Assembly: GCF_019097595.1 (NCBI RefSeq)
Contig: NC_080717.1
Coordinates: 18,383,336 to 18,447,335, forward strand
DNA: 64,000 nt
Direction: 5' to 3'
DNA from: Hemibagrus wyckioides
Taxonomy: Eukaryota > Chordata > Actinopteri > Siluriformes > Bagridae
Below are positions 47,421-61,700 of the stretch, piece after piece (position 1 is the stretch's first letter; each line of letters starts with the position of its first letter). The notes under the pieces are model-generated. The model saw nothing but the letters and a program-made list of their open reading frames with translations, did no database searches and was not told the DNA's origin. The translations under genes were made by a program, and so were the position numbers.

Positions 47421-50400
47421 CTAGCGAAAGTGTAACGCACAGTCCTTGTCCACTAGATGGCGCAAGAACAAAATGAAAGTTAAAGCCTTGTAAATATTAA
47501 AATCCCACGTTGTTGTCCAGATTTTGTCTTTTCGCCGTGTATATTTGTCGTATCATTCATTTGCAATTTTTATTTGGAATTATCTTCTAATTATTGAGAT
47601 CTATTTGAGGTAAATGTTGCTTGATGAGTACAGAAGCTATTACCTTGCCTTAGATTACCATCTATGCAGGAGCAGCACTGTCTGCACTGGTATGCTGTTT
47701 CATGTAAAGGTAGTGTGCTGGTTTCGCCACAGTAATGGTATTTGGCATGGTATGCAGTTAAAGCAGAGTTGATTGATGCGTTTGGAGTGCAGAATACAGA
47801 ATGTACATGCTGGTGTTGAATTATATCCAAGTGCTTGTCATGCATAACCTACTAAAGACCTGTTTTTGTGTTTTTATGCAGGTTCAGTGCAGTTTCCTCC
47901 CATATTTCATCATGCTTATATTGACCTACATTCTCAAGTTATTTATATGAAAAGGAAAATCATTTGTAAATACACTCATTTGTCTGTACCTCATATCTTA
48001 CACAGGGTTGTGGGGAACTTGGAGCTTATCCCAGAGAACTCTGGGTCTAAAGCAGGGGACACCTTGCATAGGGTGCCAACCTATCACAGGTCACAGTGAC
48101 ACACACACACTCACAGAATCATTCACACACTATGAACATACTATAAATGTAGAGATCCCAATACCCAAGATCCCAAGAATATGCAAATTCCACGCTCATA
48201 GGGCAGAGGCAGGATGTGAACCCCTGACCTTGGAGGTGTGAGGCAAGCCACTGTGAAAGTATCTGTTGGTGCGCTGTATTGTGATTGGCTTATAGACCAG
48301 TGTGTTGTGTTGTGATTGGTTAGTGGTGCTGTGTACTGTGTAGTGTAGTGGCTTATAGACCTGTTCACTGGGTTGTGACTAAGTTGACAATTAACACCTA
48401 GAACAGGTTGGGACAGTTAACTGTGCAATTATTTGCGCAGGTGTACAATAGATGTTTATTCTGTCTTTCTGACATAGAAGCAAACAATGCTATGATATTT
48501 CAATCATCTAACTTAACTGCTTTGTCATTTTTAGGAGCACTGAGTTCACAGTGGGAATACAGTCGTGATGGGACACTTATTTACATGTAGGAGTTAAGTG
48601 AAAAACAAGGTAACCCACCCAGACATAGGAAGTATACGTCTCCAGACAAAGAGTAACCCAAGTTTAAGATCACTCTGTCAGCTACAATTGTAATTGTAAA
48701 ACACTACATTCTGCCCTACAGTGTTGCCTTAAAAATATTTTGACTAATACAATTATGTAAAACCCTTTCCTCAAACTTTCTCTGGGAAAAGTTCATTTTA
48801 AGGGTCAGCCCCAAAAATACAGCCTGTAGTTACACAGGTGTCTTAGCACAGGTGTCTTTTTTTTTTTTACAGTAATATACTAACTATTATAATCCTTTAA
48901 TCAGGACTACAGTTGCACTTTATTTCTATATACAATACAAGCTGCCATTATTCTCAACAAACAATGCTGTAAGAATGCTGAAAATATTAATTACAGTAAC
49001 TACCTGGCATCTCAGCTCCCAGAAAATTGCTGTCAGTTTACTGTAATTTATTTTTTACCGTGATGAGCCTTTAATTTCATTTTTCCTTAATTGCCTTTCC
49101 ACATTATGAAATCAATCAATCAAACAATGAAACCAATGTACTACAAGGAGCACAAGGGATCACACCAGGGGTATGAGTTTATGTTGCACAGTGCACTGTA
49201 ATAAGATTGTTTAAAATACTTAGATTATTAATTTCGCATTATATTATATCATGACTGACAGTGACAAAATGATTTCTGAGGTGTTTCGTCTAAGGTTAAA
49301 AACAAGATAAATTAAAAAAAAACCCAAAAAACATACATGCTGGGGATAGTTTAGCAGTGTTGTGTTATGGTTTTATACTATATGTCTGTTTGAAATGGTA
49401 TTGTTTGTTGCATAGCAAATAACTTGCCTGTACTGACAATGCTATGCTTAGTTATCACAATATATGGGAAACAAACAGCGATACTGGATTCTATGCTTAT
49501 CGCGCTGTGATTTTTAAAATACCGTTCCACCACTAGGCCAGACACTGAAGGCTGAACTGATTTACTCCTGTAGTGTCTGTAAACATGAACGTCTCCTTTA
49601 GACTTCTATGTGTAGTGGCTATTTTTAAACTGTGGAAAAGTATTGTGTAGACTTTGAACAAAAAAAGGCAGCGGACAAAGAGGCGCTCACTACACCTGTA
49701 GCTAAACAATACCAGGTTTTGAAAACAGTGAGAGAGAAAAAAAAGGAATTTTTTTGTAAGAGGATCCAAGTCACGTCGCAATGGCGGCACTGAGACAGTG
49801 AGATGAAAGTGGTTGAGGGCTAGAAGAGGAAATAGGGGTGAAAGAGGTATCACCAGGCAGTCTGATCATACTGACAGAAGCTAAAGCAGCCAAGACAACA
49901 TCAAATCTAACTACAAACATAAAGCAGGGCTTTATCTATGGCATGATTTCTGTTTTTAATTCAGCTAATATCATTGTGAGTTTAGGTAATAGGTATACTT
50001 TAAAAAGTAATATAGATAATGTCTTATGGTACAGTTTAACTGCTGACATGAAAATAGTGGAGGAGATTTCTATAATCACCTGCAAAGCACACATTTGTTT
50101 TTACTTACAGTATGCATACAGTGTTCTGACATGTTTTAAATGCATTTGGTTTGCTTTCGGCACCACTGGTGATGTATTTCTATAATTTGTGTATATCTGA
50201 AGGTTTTCATTTTCATTTTTTGACTGTCTAGATCAAATAAACAGTTATTTATATATATACATATATCATATAAACAGTTTCGATTGATTATACAATTATA
50301 ATGCCATTGCCAAATATGCAGTAAAATCGCAACTGTTGAATTAACACCTCCAGTGTTGATCTGTGTTCCAGCTGGACTTCAAGTGTTAAGTGATCACTGG

Positions 50401-51713
50401 GGATTTTGTTAAGTTCAACATTTCAATCATAATGGTGGATATTAAAGACATAAAAAAAAAAAAATCCTGGATCAAATATTCTTATAAGAAAAAACAGTTT
50501 TTTTTATTTGTGTAAAAGATTCAAGTTCTGAGTTGAGGGGGTTAAAAAATTTTTCTTTTTTTTAATTTTATTGTGTTTATATTAATGCCAAACTACACAT
50601 GCCCACTGATCCTGACTAACATCAGGATGTGGAAAAGACTTAACAAGTGGCTACAATAACAGGAAATGATAATGTGAAAGGAAATGAGCTTTTATGATGT
50701 TTGTCATTACATTTTTTTTTATGCGGGAATTTGGATATGAATAATAAAATGCTTACAAATAATATTAAATAAATAAAAAGAGGAGATTTTCCAAACCTTT
50801 TTTTTTTTTTTTTACCACGAATCTGTTCAGTTGTATTTTAAAAAAATAATAATAATTAAAATTAATATACAGAATTTCCTTTAAAAAGGTTTCTTAGCTT
50901 TTGAAAGATCAATTTGTAAGCCTGTTTGAGTTCTATGTTTATTTTGGTGTATATTTAAAATTAAACATTGCAAAGCTTATGAAGAAGAAAAACTAAAGAA
51001 CAAATCATACAAACTTTCATTCGTTTAAATATTTTGATTGAACTAATTAAGCGAATAGTTTCATCAAGACGTGTTGAGAATAAGAGTATCCTAGAAAGCT
51101 GGATTATTTTATCGAGATAACACTGACATTTCTATTAAATATAGTCTGTTTTCCAACCCAAGCAGCAGCCTGTGATTTATGTTGCTGTAGATTCTCTGCT
51201 GTGGGCCACAGACTGCACACCACACACTCCTCTAATCAGTTTACTTCTTCAGCATTTCCTGGGAGAGGCAGCCATGTGTAGTGTGGAGTGTGAAGGCTCA
51301 TTTGGTGCAGAGAATACAGCGGAGCTTTTGCACCCCTCCTCGTGAGATTAACCCTGATAGCGCTGTGCTGTGGCATCCAGAGAGGAAATGTTTTGTTTTG
51401 ACTCACTGTTCTTTTCCTTTTTATATGGATGATAATACTTGTTTACCAGCACACACATGCACTGGATGGACACGGGTCACAGGCAACAAAACACCTTGCC
51501 ATATCAGGTTTTATACCAACCCCACTCAAAGCCTCCTAGCTACAGACAGTGATAGTGGAAAACATTACAGAGTAAGTGTATTGTTCAGTTCAGTTATCAT
51601 CTCAATTATCTTTTGTTGTTGTTTTTTTTTCCATTATCAGTTTTAAGCACAGAGGTAGACGCAAGTAAAAACAGTGATTAAAAACAATAGCCTTTTTAGA
51701 AGTCACAATCATG
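47421..51713. other. npm1-tlx3 intergenic region
   Basis: No gene supported. Besides the interspersed repeat at 48006-48245 and the loose repeats at 48260-48375, it is AT-rich sequence with homopolymers (for example 48858-48870, 50450-50463, 50797-50812). Confidence 0.6.
48006..48245. repeat. interspersed fish repeat of unknown class
   Basis: The phrases GGAGCTTATCCCAGAGAACT, GGGTGCCAACCTATCACAGG, ACACACACACACTCACAGAA and GAACCCCTGACCTTGGAGGT are recognisable pieces of a repeat common in fish genomes. It appears degenerate and internally shortened. Confidence 0.65.
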
Positions 51714-51719
51714 TTTAAT
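51714..51719 (-). terminator. tlx3: candidate poly(A) signal of tlx3
   Basis: TTTAAT on plus reads ATTAAA on minus, 815 bp past the tlx3 stop. A T-rich stretch on the minus strand follows. It is the first plausible hexamer I saw downstream. Confidence 0.4.
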
Positions 51720-52533
51720 ATAAAACGACTTTTGAATGTCATATCATGAAGAATACACAGGGAGCACTTCTTGTAATTGCTTGCAAAGTTCAGGTGAAGA
51801 AGAACTCCAGGTCTTCAGTCCCAGTCTACACACAAGAGACGCGGTGAACATGCATCACAAATACATCTTACGGAGCTCAAAGCAAAACAACAAGAACAAA
51901 CGAGTCAGTGGTTGAGTCGGCCTCGTTGATGCCAGATGGCACGTAGACAAACAGCCGTCTTGATGGGCGAAATTCATCCACGCTTTTGGGTTGGAAGAGA
52001 CAACAGGATGCCGCCCTCTGTTATACGGGCAGCTGAAGGAAAAGGAGTAAAAACGGAGTGTAAGCGATGAACTAATGACCAGATTCAGGTGGGAGTAACA
52101 ATATTTATCAGAAAAAAAGGAGTGTGTTGGGTTTCAACCTCCATTACAGTCCATTTGGGAATGAAGAAATGCAACACACTCATTTGTCACTGACCTCCCC
52201 CACAATTCTTCCAAGTCAGTATTATCTCATTACAAAGAGGAAGCTGATTCCACACCATCATATAAAATAAAGCATTTAAATGATTCAGTTCTTTCCATAT
52301 ATGACTGGAAAAGAACACAAAGAACAGGACAGAATGAAGTGAGATCTCTGCTAGAGCTTTACAAAATAAATATGTTTAACTTATGGCTTAGAACTGAGGC
52401 TCTTGAAATCAGTCCAAATGTGTGTCTGAGATCCACCCAAATGTTCCCCTATATTGCGTCCCATAATCCTATTAAACCCTGGCTATAAAATCCTTTCCTT
52501 TCTCATTAGCCAATACAAATTGGGAGGTGTGGG
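51720..52533 (-). other. tlx3: probable tlx3 3' UTR
   Basis: Directly follows the tlx3 stop codon. It is compositionally even and free of simple repeats, unlike the flanks, which would fit transcribed 3' UTR. Confidence 0.45.
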
Positions 52534-52750
52534 TCAGACCACGGATGCGACAGAGGTGACGGAGGTCACCTTGTTGTCCTCGGCCCACGGCTGGAGGTTC
52601 TGCAGAGCGTACAGAGACGAGTTATGGAGGCAAAGAGGGTCGGGCTGGAGCGGTTGGCTCAGTGTCTTCTGGAAAGCCTCCTGCTGGAGCTGAAGCATTA
52701 AACGGTTCGCCTGCTGCCTCTCGGCCTCTCTTTCCTCAGCTGTTTGTCTC
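52534..52750 (-). CDS. tlx3: tlx3 exon 3 (last coding exon)
   Basis: 217 nt. It completes Arg240 and encodes residues 241-311 ([20 protein letters not shown] ...), ending TGA at 52536-52534. The first part finishes homeodomain helix 3, followed by an amphipathic Gln-rich helix and the conserved CLHNSSL tail. Confidence 0.95.
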
Positions 52751-53593
52751 CTGTGAGCAGAGACAAAGGGGAGACTTAGATACCATTTCTAGCACATGTG
52801 TATTCTTCAAAAATTAGGTTTAGATATATAGTGTCTCAGCACAGGTTTGCAGATTTTTCGGCAATTTGGCAACGCTGACATGGTTTTCATGTTTCTAGAA
52901 AGCTGCAAATATACATAATGAACATTTTTGAACATTTTAAATTGTGATTTGTGCAGATCTGAAAAAAATATTTTGTAATAGTGAACATGTACTTAATACT
53001 TTATATTCATTTCATAAGCATTAACCAGTCAATAGGTAATGGGATTAAACTGGGATTAGCCTTTAACTGTAAAAGAAATTTCATACTCCAGATCGGCACA
53101 TTTATTTTAATTTGGATCATTATTTGAATAGGTACAGTAATATTCTCTTTTTTCTTTTCTTTTTTTTTTTTATTGGGGAACATTTCTGTTCCTGAGCTTT
53201 CCAACAACAGAAAATATAAGTCCCAAGTTAAGAGGATTTATAGAGTGTTTGTTGAAACACTCTAATAACTGTAATAATTCGATAATAAACACAGCGCCGT
53301 GCAAAATTCTTGCTGGAGAGAAATACTAGAGAGCGAAAAAGCTTTAAAAAACGAATGTTTCGACGTATACTATTACTATTACGTGAGCACTACTTCTAAG
53401 AGCAGTGCTTCGACTCTGACACACTTATAGGTAATCCTAGACAGGCTTTATTATTTCTGAAAGTGGTCTATTCTGTTATGAGCTAACATGTTACTCATAA
53501 CCATTTTTCACTTTTCATTTTCGTCAGAAGAATAATGTTTGGAAAACCCAGATGAATGTTGTTAGTGACCCAGTAATGCAGAAATCATACAAT

Positions 53594-53630
<37 letters not shown>

Positions 53631-56600
53631 ACTAACTAACTATATATATATATATATGTGTGTGTGTGTGAATGAGATATATATATAACTGAATGAGCTT
53701 GTTATTAACATTAATATGTTTATATTTTGCACTAGTGCAAAAGTTACTAGTGTACAAGAAAATTCTTTTTATATTAATTTGACTACACTGGTTATACGTT
53801 AAACAAACAAACATACAGTAATGACTGGTAACCGATCCAACAACAGATAGGTAAGAATGAGAAAGTTATTTGCATATTTCTTGTACTTTTGTTGTTACAG
53901 CCCACAAATACTACAGTATTTACTCTCTAGCCATGCTCAAAATTTCAAATTGCATTTTGTGTTAGACTCCTTGTTTAGCCACTCTGATCATTTGTTTTCA
54001 TGGCTTTACTATCACACTAAAATGATATAGGTTATAGTAATAGTAATCAAAATAAGTTGTTGGACCTTAAAGCTACAACAGAGTGTGCACTGGCCAATAT
54101 TATTCAGATGTATATGTATTTATATTGATTATACTAGATATATGTGTGGTTTAATAAACTGAAGAAAAAACAACTATGTTAATTATTTATCATTTAAATG
54201 AAATTTGTGTGAATTTTCATGAGCCTTTGTGATGGTGATACTTAACAAGCGTCACCAAAACCCTGATTTCAAATGAAATGACTAAATGAGAGCGGTGGAA
54301 AATCCGTTTCTCAAATGCAGGATTTTTAACCCATTACGCAATGTCTTTAGAATCGGATGTGTCTGCAGAAAGGTCTTTCAGCGGATCATTTCACGTAGAC
54401 TTCTTCAGGCTTGTATTAGATCCTGTTTCTACATGTTTTGGAGACACGTAAGACAAATAATTTTCTTGTAGTGTGGGAATAAAAACTATGGGACATATAG
54501 TTATGGCAAAAACATTCATAAGTACGTTGAGGGTGTGAAACAAGTTTAAAAATAAATCTGTACTGTCTACTTCGGAGGACTAAGTGAACATATTTCAGCT
54601 CATGGTCAATATCGGGAAATGCTACATAGGTAACTATGTGACATACACAGAGTCTAGTCCAATAAAAGCACTTCTCATATTCTGTAAATAATTTAGAAAC
54701 CTGCTGGAAGATGCTTCCAAAGAAAACGCTGATCTAAAATGCTGTGATATTCATGCAACTTTTAGTGCAGCAACCTTTACAGTAAATGACATGGCACTAC
54801 ACTACACAAATACATCACTTATTTTTATCCAGATATTTTTATCATCTCATGAAACTCTAAATTGTTTTGGATTTATATCTTTGAAAACTATTTTTTATTC
54901 AATTTCATGTGATAAAAACAATATCATGATTTTCTGTTACTTTAATTATCATATAACCAATTTTGTATTTAATATAATATATTTATGCGTTCAAGATTCA
55001 AGATTTTGTTTGTCACATACACAGTTATATACAGTATACAACTTGAAGTGAAATGAAAACCTGACATACTCCTCCTTTCTCTGAACATACAAATAACAAA
55101 AAATAATAAAAAATGTGCAAAAAGTATTACGTGTAATATATATATATATCAAAACCATAATCACACGCCTTAATTGCTCCACATATCTGAATGAAAATGT
55201 ATTTTACTGTAATATAGCAAATACCTTGTAAGGTGAAAAGAAGTTATCACATTTCCCTATATGTAAGATAGACTCACATTATATGGCCTACTAATTTCAC
55301 CTAAGTAGCCAACAACTGATCCCACTAATGTCTAAATGAAATAGAGAAGGATATATTATTGAGTTGACACATCAAAATGGCTTTAATCTATTTTAATTCT
55401 TTAAAGGCCATGACTCAGCTTCATTATAAATGCATCAGCTTCAGCAGCAGCTCGCCTGCCCACTGTAGCTTGTTGATAAAAACCAAGGTAAAGTCAGCCT
55501 ACCCTTAATTAGATTGCACACTCATTTGTCCTAAAAGAGCCAACAGCAACAGGTTGATTGGATTAAAGCAAAAGGATGGACATACACTCAATTATTCAGA
55601 CCTATGGGCTCCATAATGCACTAGAAAGCAAGTTTCAACGTAAGCTTTTAAGAGCTGCAGCACTTCTGCTTGGTCAAGGAAATTGGTGTCCAAAGAAAAT
55701 GAAGGGAAAACATTTAGCAGAGCTAAGCAAAACCAAAGTGTTGTTTTACCACGAGACGCAAAATGCCCTTTTCAATGAATCTCACTCTTGGCAAGAGAGC
55801 TGTCTGGCTTGGTGCACACACACAAACACAAACATTTACTGCCAGCAGGGGATCGGTCCGATCGAGCCCAAATTTTAACAAATGGTTCCAATCTAAAAGC
55901 CGTGGTTCTTTATCGTTCTCATTACATAGGCTACATTTGTATCCTGCGGCCCTTTTCTCATACGTCAAATTAAATTTTAAAGCTGCACTTTGTGATTCTT
56001 TAAAGCATTTTCCCCTACATCCACTTCCTTGCACATGTTTAGGCCAACGCTTCCTCATCCAACCTAGTGAGACACATGCAGATACTTGGCTTTAGTATTC
56101 ACAAGCCAAGCAAAGCCAATATATTCAAAATGAAAATTTCTATGTCTACTGTCTGTCTAATAACAACTCTTAGATTTATAAGCAGTTTATATTGTATTAT
56201 TTCATATGCTCTGGCTTGAATAGTAAAAAAAAAGGTATTTGTTTCATACATAATAGGGCTAACCAGCTCAAAACAGGCTGAAATAATTAAATGTGTGCTG
56301 TCACATCTGAAAGAGAAAATTCATTCTATCACTTCTTCTGTATGTTTGAGTGATCTAGCCTTTATTACATTCAAACTTAAGGTTTCTTTTTGTTAAAGAT
56401 ATAGTAATAGGTTAATCCTGCTAAGCACAGCCGAATTAAGTGAGCAAACATTTCACAGCTTAAATACATATTAGCTGACACTCAGCTAGGATTGGATTCA
56501 TGAGTGTTTTTAAGATGAAGCTGAAGATTTTTTTCTATATCCCCAAAAGCTGGAAGCATTAAAAAAAAAAAAAACAAGGGGTGAAGAAGAACAGCTCAGT

Positions 56601-58196
56601 GTAAAATGTAGTACTCTAGAATAGGTTTTTAAATGTGCCTAGCTCCTTCATAATTGGAACTAGAAGTAAAAAAAAAAAAAACATATGACTACTATAGCCG
56701 ATATTATTTGCCTTAGTAGGTTTTTTTGTTTACTTTGCTTTTTGGGGGAGAGGGTTGCTTGATGTGTTTGCTTTTTTAGCAATAGGCTGTTTTTGATAAT
56801 AAGGTTTTATGCATTCCATTTAGAATGCCATTACTTTTTTTATTACATTTCTCGTTCATTCTTTTATTCTGTAGAAACGATGCTTAATAATAGACATCAT
56901 TGTCTAGTTGCAATGAAAGTGTTGAATGAATAAATGAATGAATGAATGAATGAATGAATGAATGGATGGATGGATGGATGGATGGATGAATGAATGGATA
57001 GGTGGATGGATGAATGTTCAAGTTACACACCTCCATTTGGTTCTGCGGTTCTGGAACCAGGTCTTGACTTGTGCGTCCGTCATCTTTAGGGCTTTAGCGA
57101 GTGTCGCGCGCTCAGCGGAGGCCAAATACTTCTGGCGGTGAAAGCGCTTCTCCAGCTCGCAGATCTGCACGCGACTAAACGACGTGCGCGGCTTTTTCCG
57201 CTTGGGGGGCGTGCGGTTCTGGTACGGGTGACCGATCCGCCGCGTTACCGAGAACGGTGAGAGAGCAGCTGTAAAACATGAACACACAAATGTGCAGTGT
57301 TGAACAAATATCAGAAATGTGTGCAGTGTTAAAAAATATCAGAAAGCAAAAACTGTAAGTTAATGAATAAAGCATAAATATATATGTATGGATAGCAACT
57401 AAATACATACATAAACAAACATATCACATAAATCTTTATATAAAATAGAATTAATGTGTTTAATACACTCTCTCTAAATAAATACATACATAAATAGCTA
57501 TATGTTTTTTTAAACTATTTTTAGCCCCGCAAAATAGACAAATAAACATATTAATTAATTAATTTCCTTATCCTAGGTGTAACAAAAACTAATGATGCAA
57601 GTTTTTCATGCACATTTCCAAGTGAAAAATTCCACTAAAAAATGGTGTACATCTGAAGGGACTTTCCATTTTTGAGAGAATGAATATGTATTCATAGGTA
57701 TTTCTTTTCAGTATACATCACTCAGAGATTTGTGCGTAAGTCTTTAAGTCAAACTAAAAGGTTTGAATACTAACATTAACTGTAACTGTACTTTAGCTGT
57801 ATTAGTCTGTGAAACCGGATCTCCTGGATGTTCAGACACTTTGTGTGCCCTGTTGCTTGAGTGGATATTTCTGTAGTAAAGCAGAGCATTCACCTGTACA
57901 TAAAGGTTGACATAGACATGTGAACTAAAGTTATATTGCTTGGCTAATTTGACCATAGGGGAAGACCCTGGCTGAGCTTCCTCCAGATAAGGCCCTGTAG
58001 CCCTGTAGAGAGATGAGGACAGCCCCAGGCACAGCAAGGCCTTTTGGGTGCTTATCAACAGCCTGACCAAGTTTATCAACAGTGCACTGTGTTAAGGGGT
58101 GAAGCACATACACACACTCGGGCCTGCTCACTGACAGGAGTAAGTAACTGATATGAGCTTGACTACATCTTAACCTAGTGTCTTGTTCACACTTAA

Positions 58197-58239
<43 letters not shown>

Positions 58240-58361
58240 CTGTGTGTGTGGGGGTGAACAAAAAAAGGCATGTAAAATTAAATGTCTCCTCTTTCGAAAA
58301 TTATTTTAATTCTGGTTAAAAAACTATTTTTTTAGCCCAGCAGAGTAGACAAACAAAAAAC

Positions 58362-58443
<82 letters not shown>

Positions 58444-58664
58444 AGCATTAGTGATTTTTATATGGTGATTAAAATATGCCCAATAATCAGTGCATCGATT
58501 GGATTTAAGCATTTTAATAATTCTTGCAATAAAAGCATGACAAACCCTTTAAACATTTCAAAAAGCACAAATTATATAATTATTGTTCTAGACACCATAA
58601 AGGACTGCATAACATGACAAAATATCAACTTACTAACCATTTATTAAAGCATAAACCTATTCTG

Positions 58665-58723
<59 letters not shown>

Positions 58724-61700
58724 ATTAATGCATGACATCCTAAATAACTTAAGGAAAACATTTAAATATTCTGTGGTGAACAGCGTTTCCGTAACTGAAA
58801 GTATTTCACAAGAAGAAAGGTTTCTAGCAGGATAAGAACCCTTAATTATGAAATGAACCCTTAAAGAACCTCTGACGTGTGTTAATGGTGCAAAACATCT
58901 GCAATGGGGGTGTGGAGAGAGTGCAGTAGCTTTGTAATTTAACCTAGAAATGTCAGATGCACTGTAATTGCTCTGAAAATCAGCGTTCAGACAGCCTACT
59001 GGTTCAGGGCCGACTTTCCCCAAAGCATTCTCATGTTAACACTGGAGCAGCTATTAAAGAGAATATATTGAAATGATTCATATTTAAGGATTGTTTTTGG
59101 CCATGCTAAATTTGATTTTGCGTTACATTAAACCTACAGATAACTGACATAGACAGATGTAGGCTAGTATAGAGGGAAAATATGATGTGAGGTCGCTATT
59201 TGGTGCTTTACTGGTGCTTTTCTGCTAACCGTGTGACATACGAACCAGTGGAGGATTAATACCGAGCTAGGCTTGTGTAAAGTCTTTTCACCAAAAAGAT
59301 CTTCTGCATTCAGACACGCTCATGTGTAACAGAAGTTTCCAGTCAAAGCTGATGCAGGCAGACAGGAACTCAGAAAAGTCCTTTCACACTATTCACACTG
59401 GCCATACTGGAAAACAAATGATACTGAAGAGCTGACATTGGATCTGTTTTAGTTATAAAAAGAAATTAAGTCAGGTTTAGATTTTATGTCTGACCTTTAA
59501 AGTTCTCAAAGTGTAAATACGTTTAGGTATCAAATGTTAAAAACAAATTCCAGTCAAATTTGAAAAAAAAAAAACACATACATGATCCTGAGTCCATGCG
59601 TCTCGAGCGCCGTTTGCTTCTATTAGGCCATTGTGCGTCTTAGTGGTAAAAGGTAAGTGAGCAGGCTTGTTATGTGATCAGAAGCTCAGTCAAATCATTT
59701 CTGCACAGAATGAAACCTGATTGCTATTAATTACAGCTCTGGGTTTGACTGACAGGCTGTCAAGGTCGCGACATAATCAATTTGATAAGAGCGTAATGAC
59801 TTACGTGAAATTACAGCTATACTATAATTACTATCAATGAGATTACAGAATGGTAGCAAAAAGAAAAGTAATTAAAAAAAACAGCAGACCAAAAAAAAAA
59901 CAGAACAAAAATGGCTTTGTATTGAAATGTTAACGAATTAGGAACAAAATGCGTAAAAGCTACCTATAGGTAGTGAATTTAAGAAGGAAGCTGATGCAAT
60001 GGTCGGATTTACTAAAATACCTGGTGGTATCATTAAAATGAAAAAAAAAAACTGTTTAACAAGCCAGGGTTTCCTTTATATATTTTTCTCATCACAGTGT
60101 CAGGTGGGAACAAAAAGCTTTTATATCACACAGAGGCCGCAAATAAATATACGGGTCAGCTGGAAACGAAAGCGCACGAGCCCTTTGCGAGCTCGACAGC
60201 AAGGGGAATTCTAAATGATATGTCGCTGTAATAGAATTTAGCGTGGGCACATCAAAAAATATCAAATCCTACCTCAGAGAATATGCGGACAGTAATAAAA
60301 TCACTTGGACGCGATATCACCTTCATGCGACAACGCCCGCCTTTTCCCGTGGCGAATATTACCTTTGTAGCAATCTAATAAATATACATATAATGGATGC
60401 AGTGGGGGGATATTGAAACACGACGTGGGTATTCGTCGCGGTTTATGCTCGTCAAAAAGCCACACCAGGATGTGCGTTCAGATTTTCTTCCAGACTAGGA
60501 AGTGAAATATCATATAGTAAAAAAAAAAATGGCATCAAACGTCCACCCTGGATCCGGACCCTGGTCCCGTGTAATGTCTATCTGCCTTTCATCATGTTTC
60601 ATATTTATAGGGTGGTGTGATTGTTGTTATGATTTCAGCCCGAGCAGTAATAGCATGCAATTTGATTTTTTAATCAGGAATCTCGGCTTGCTGATGTGTC
60701 CTGGCTTTGTTTGTTTTTGAGGCATGCGGCAAGCTGAGCAATACTATTGCACAAATTCGCCAGAATTCTAAAATAGAAAACAGCTCTGTTATGCTCCTGT
60801 ATGAATACACAGAGACAACAGACCAATAGCAGTAAGGGAGATTTGGTTCACTGTAGTATGCATGCACACTCATGATAATTCTATTTTAAAAGTGTTTATG
60901 CCTCGTGCCTAAAAATAAACGCCGCTCCGAGTTTGTCCTTTTCGTGAAACCACCTATTTTTATTGACTGAACTGTTTACGCATTTCTGCGCTTTAATAAA
61001 CTTGCAAACTGCCAAGGAGTCAATTAACAACAAAAAAACACGTGGTGTTGACTTTCATCGCCTCCCAGTCCTGTGCTGTGCGGTGCGCGGTGAATATCAG
61101 GTCTCAGGCAGCACGACGAGCCCTAGTGGGACACTTGTTGTGAAACGCGGACATGCGACTTGAGATGATGGAGAACACTGTTGCGAGAACATTTCTATTG
61201 AATTTACACTACAAAAAAATCGAGTTAATTTTAATTAGACCACTGATTGAAAGAATAAATTGATATGAGTAAAATGTGATGACATTAAAAATGATTGAAC
61301 TCCTGATATTTAAATGTGCACGTGCACATCCAGTGAGCACATCTATACCATCGTATGAATAATACTTAATATTAATCAATACATTTTTAATTTAAAAATA
61401 GTGCCATCTGAAAATAAGCACAAAAATAAAAACATAATATGTGGTGTCTAAATTCTATATGTGACGTGCGTGAGTTTTCTGTAAGGGAAAGAAAGGAAAG
61501 GGTGGGGAGGGAAACAAAGGGGTTTGAATGTGTTCGTAGATCCTTAGAGTTGAACTGTTTTTAGCTAATCTATAGGCCTATAAACGTGTTGAAACTCCGT
61601 AAAAAGCTCATAGGTCTCATGTGTTAAATAAAAACATTGTTTATCTCAATTTAAAAAAAAAAACGCATGACGCATTAAAATATCGGAGACCCGCGCCTGC

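Larger units (their letters stand above)
52751..57030 (-). other. tlx3: tlx3 intron 2
   Basis: Starts 15 bp from a tetranucleotide array (56922-57016). It also holds (AC)n at 53597-53629, an interspersed repeat at 54990-55125 and many A/T homopolymers. No gene. Confidence 0.8.

Noticed and set aside
55576..56095. Overlapping 100-111 residue frames on both strands in tlx3 intron 2
   Set aside because: No recognisable domain, and overlap on opposite strands is typical of chance frames. The region could be a conserved element, but I saw no clear evidence.
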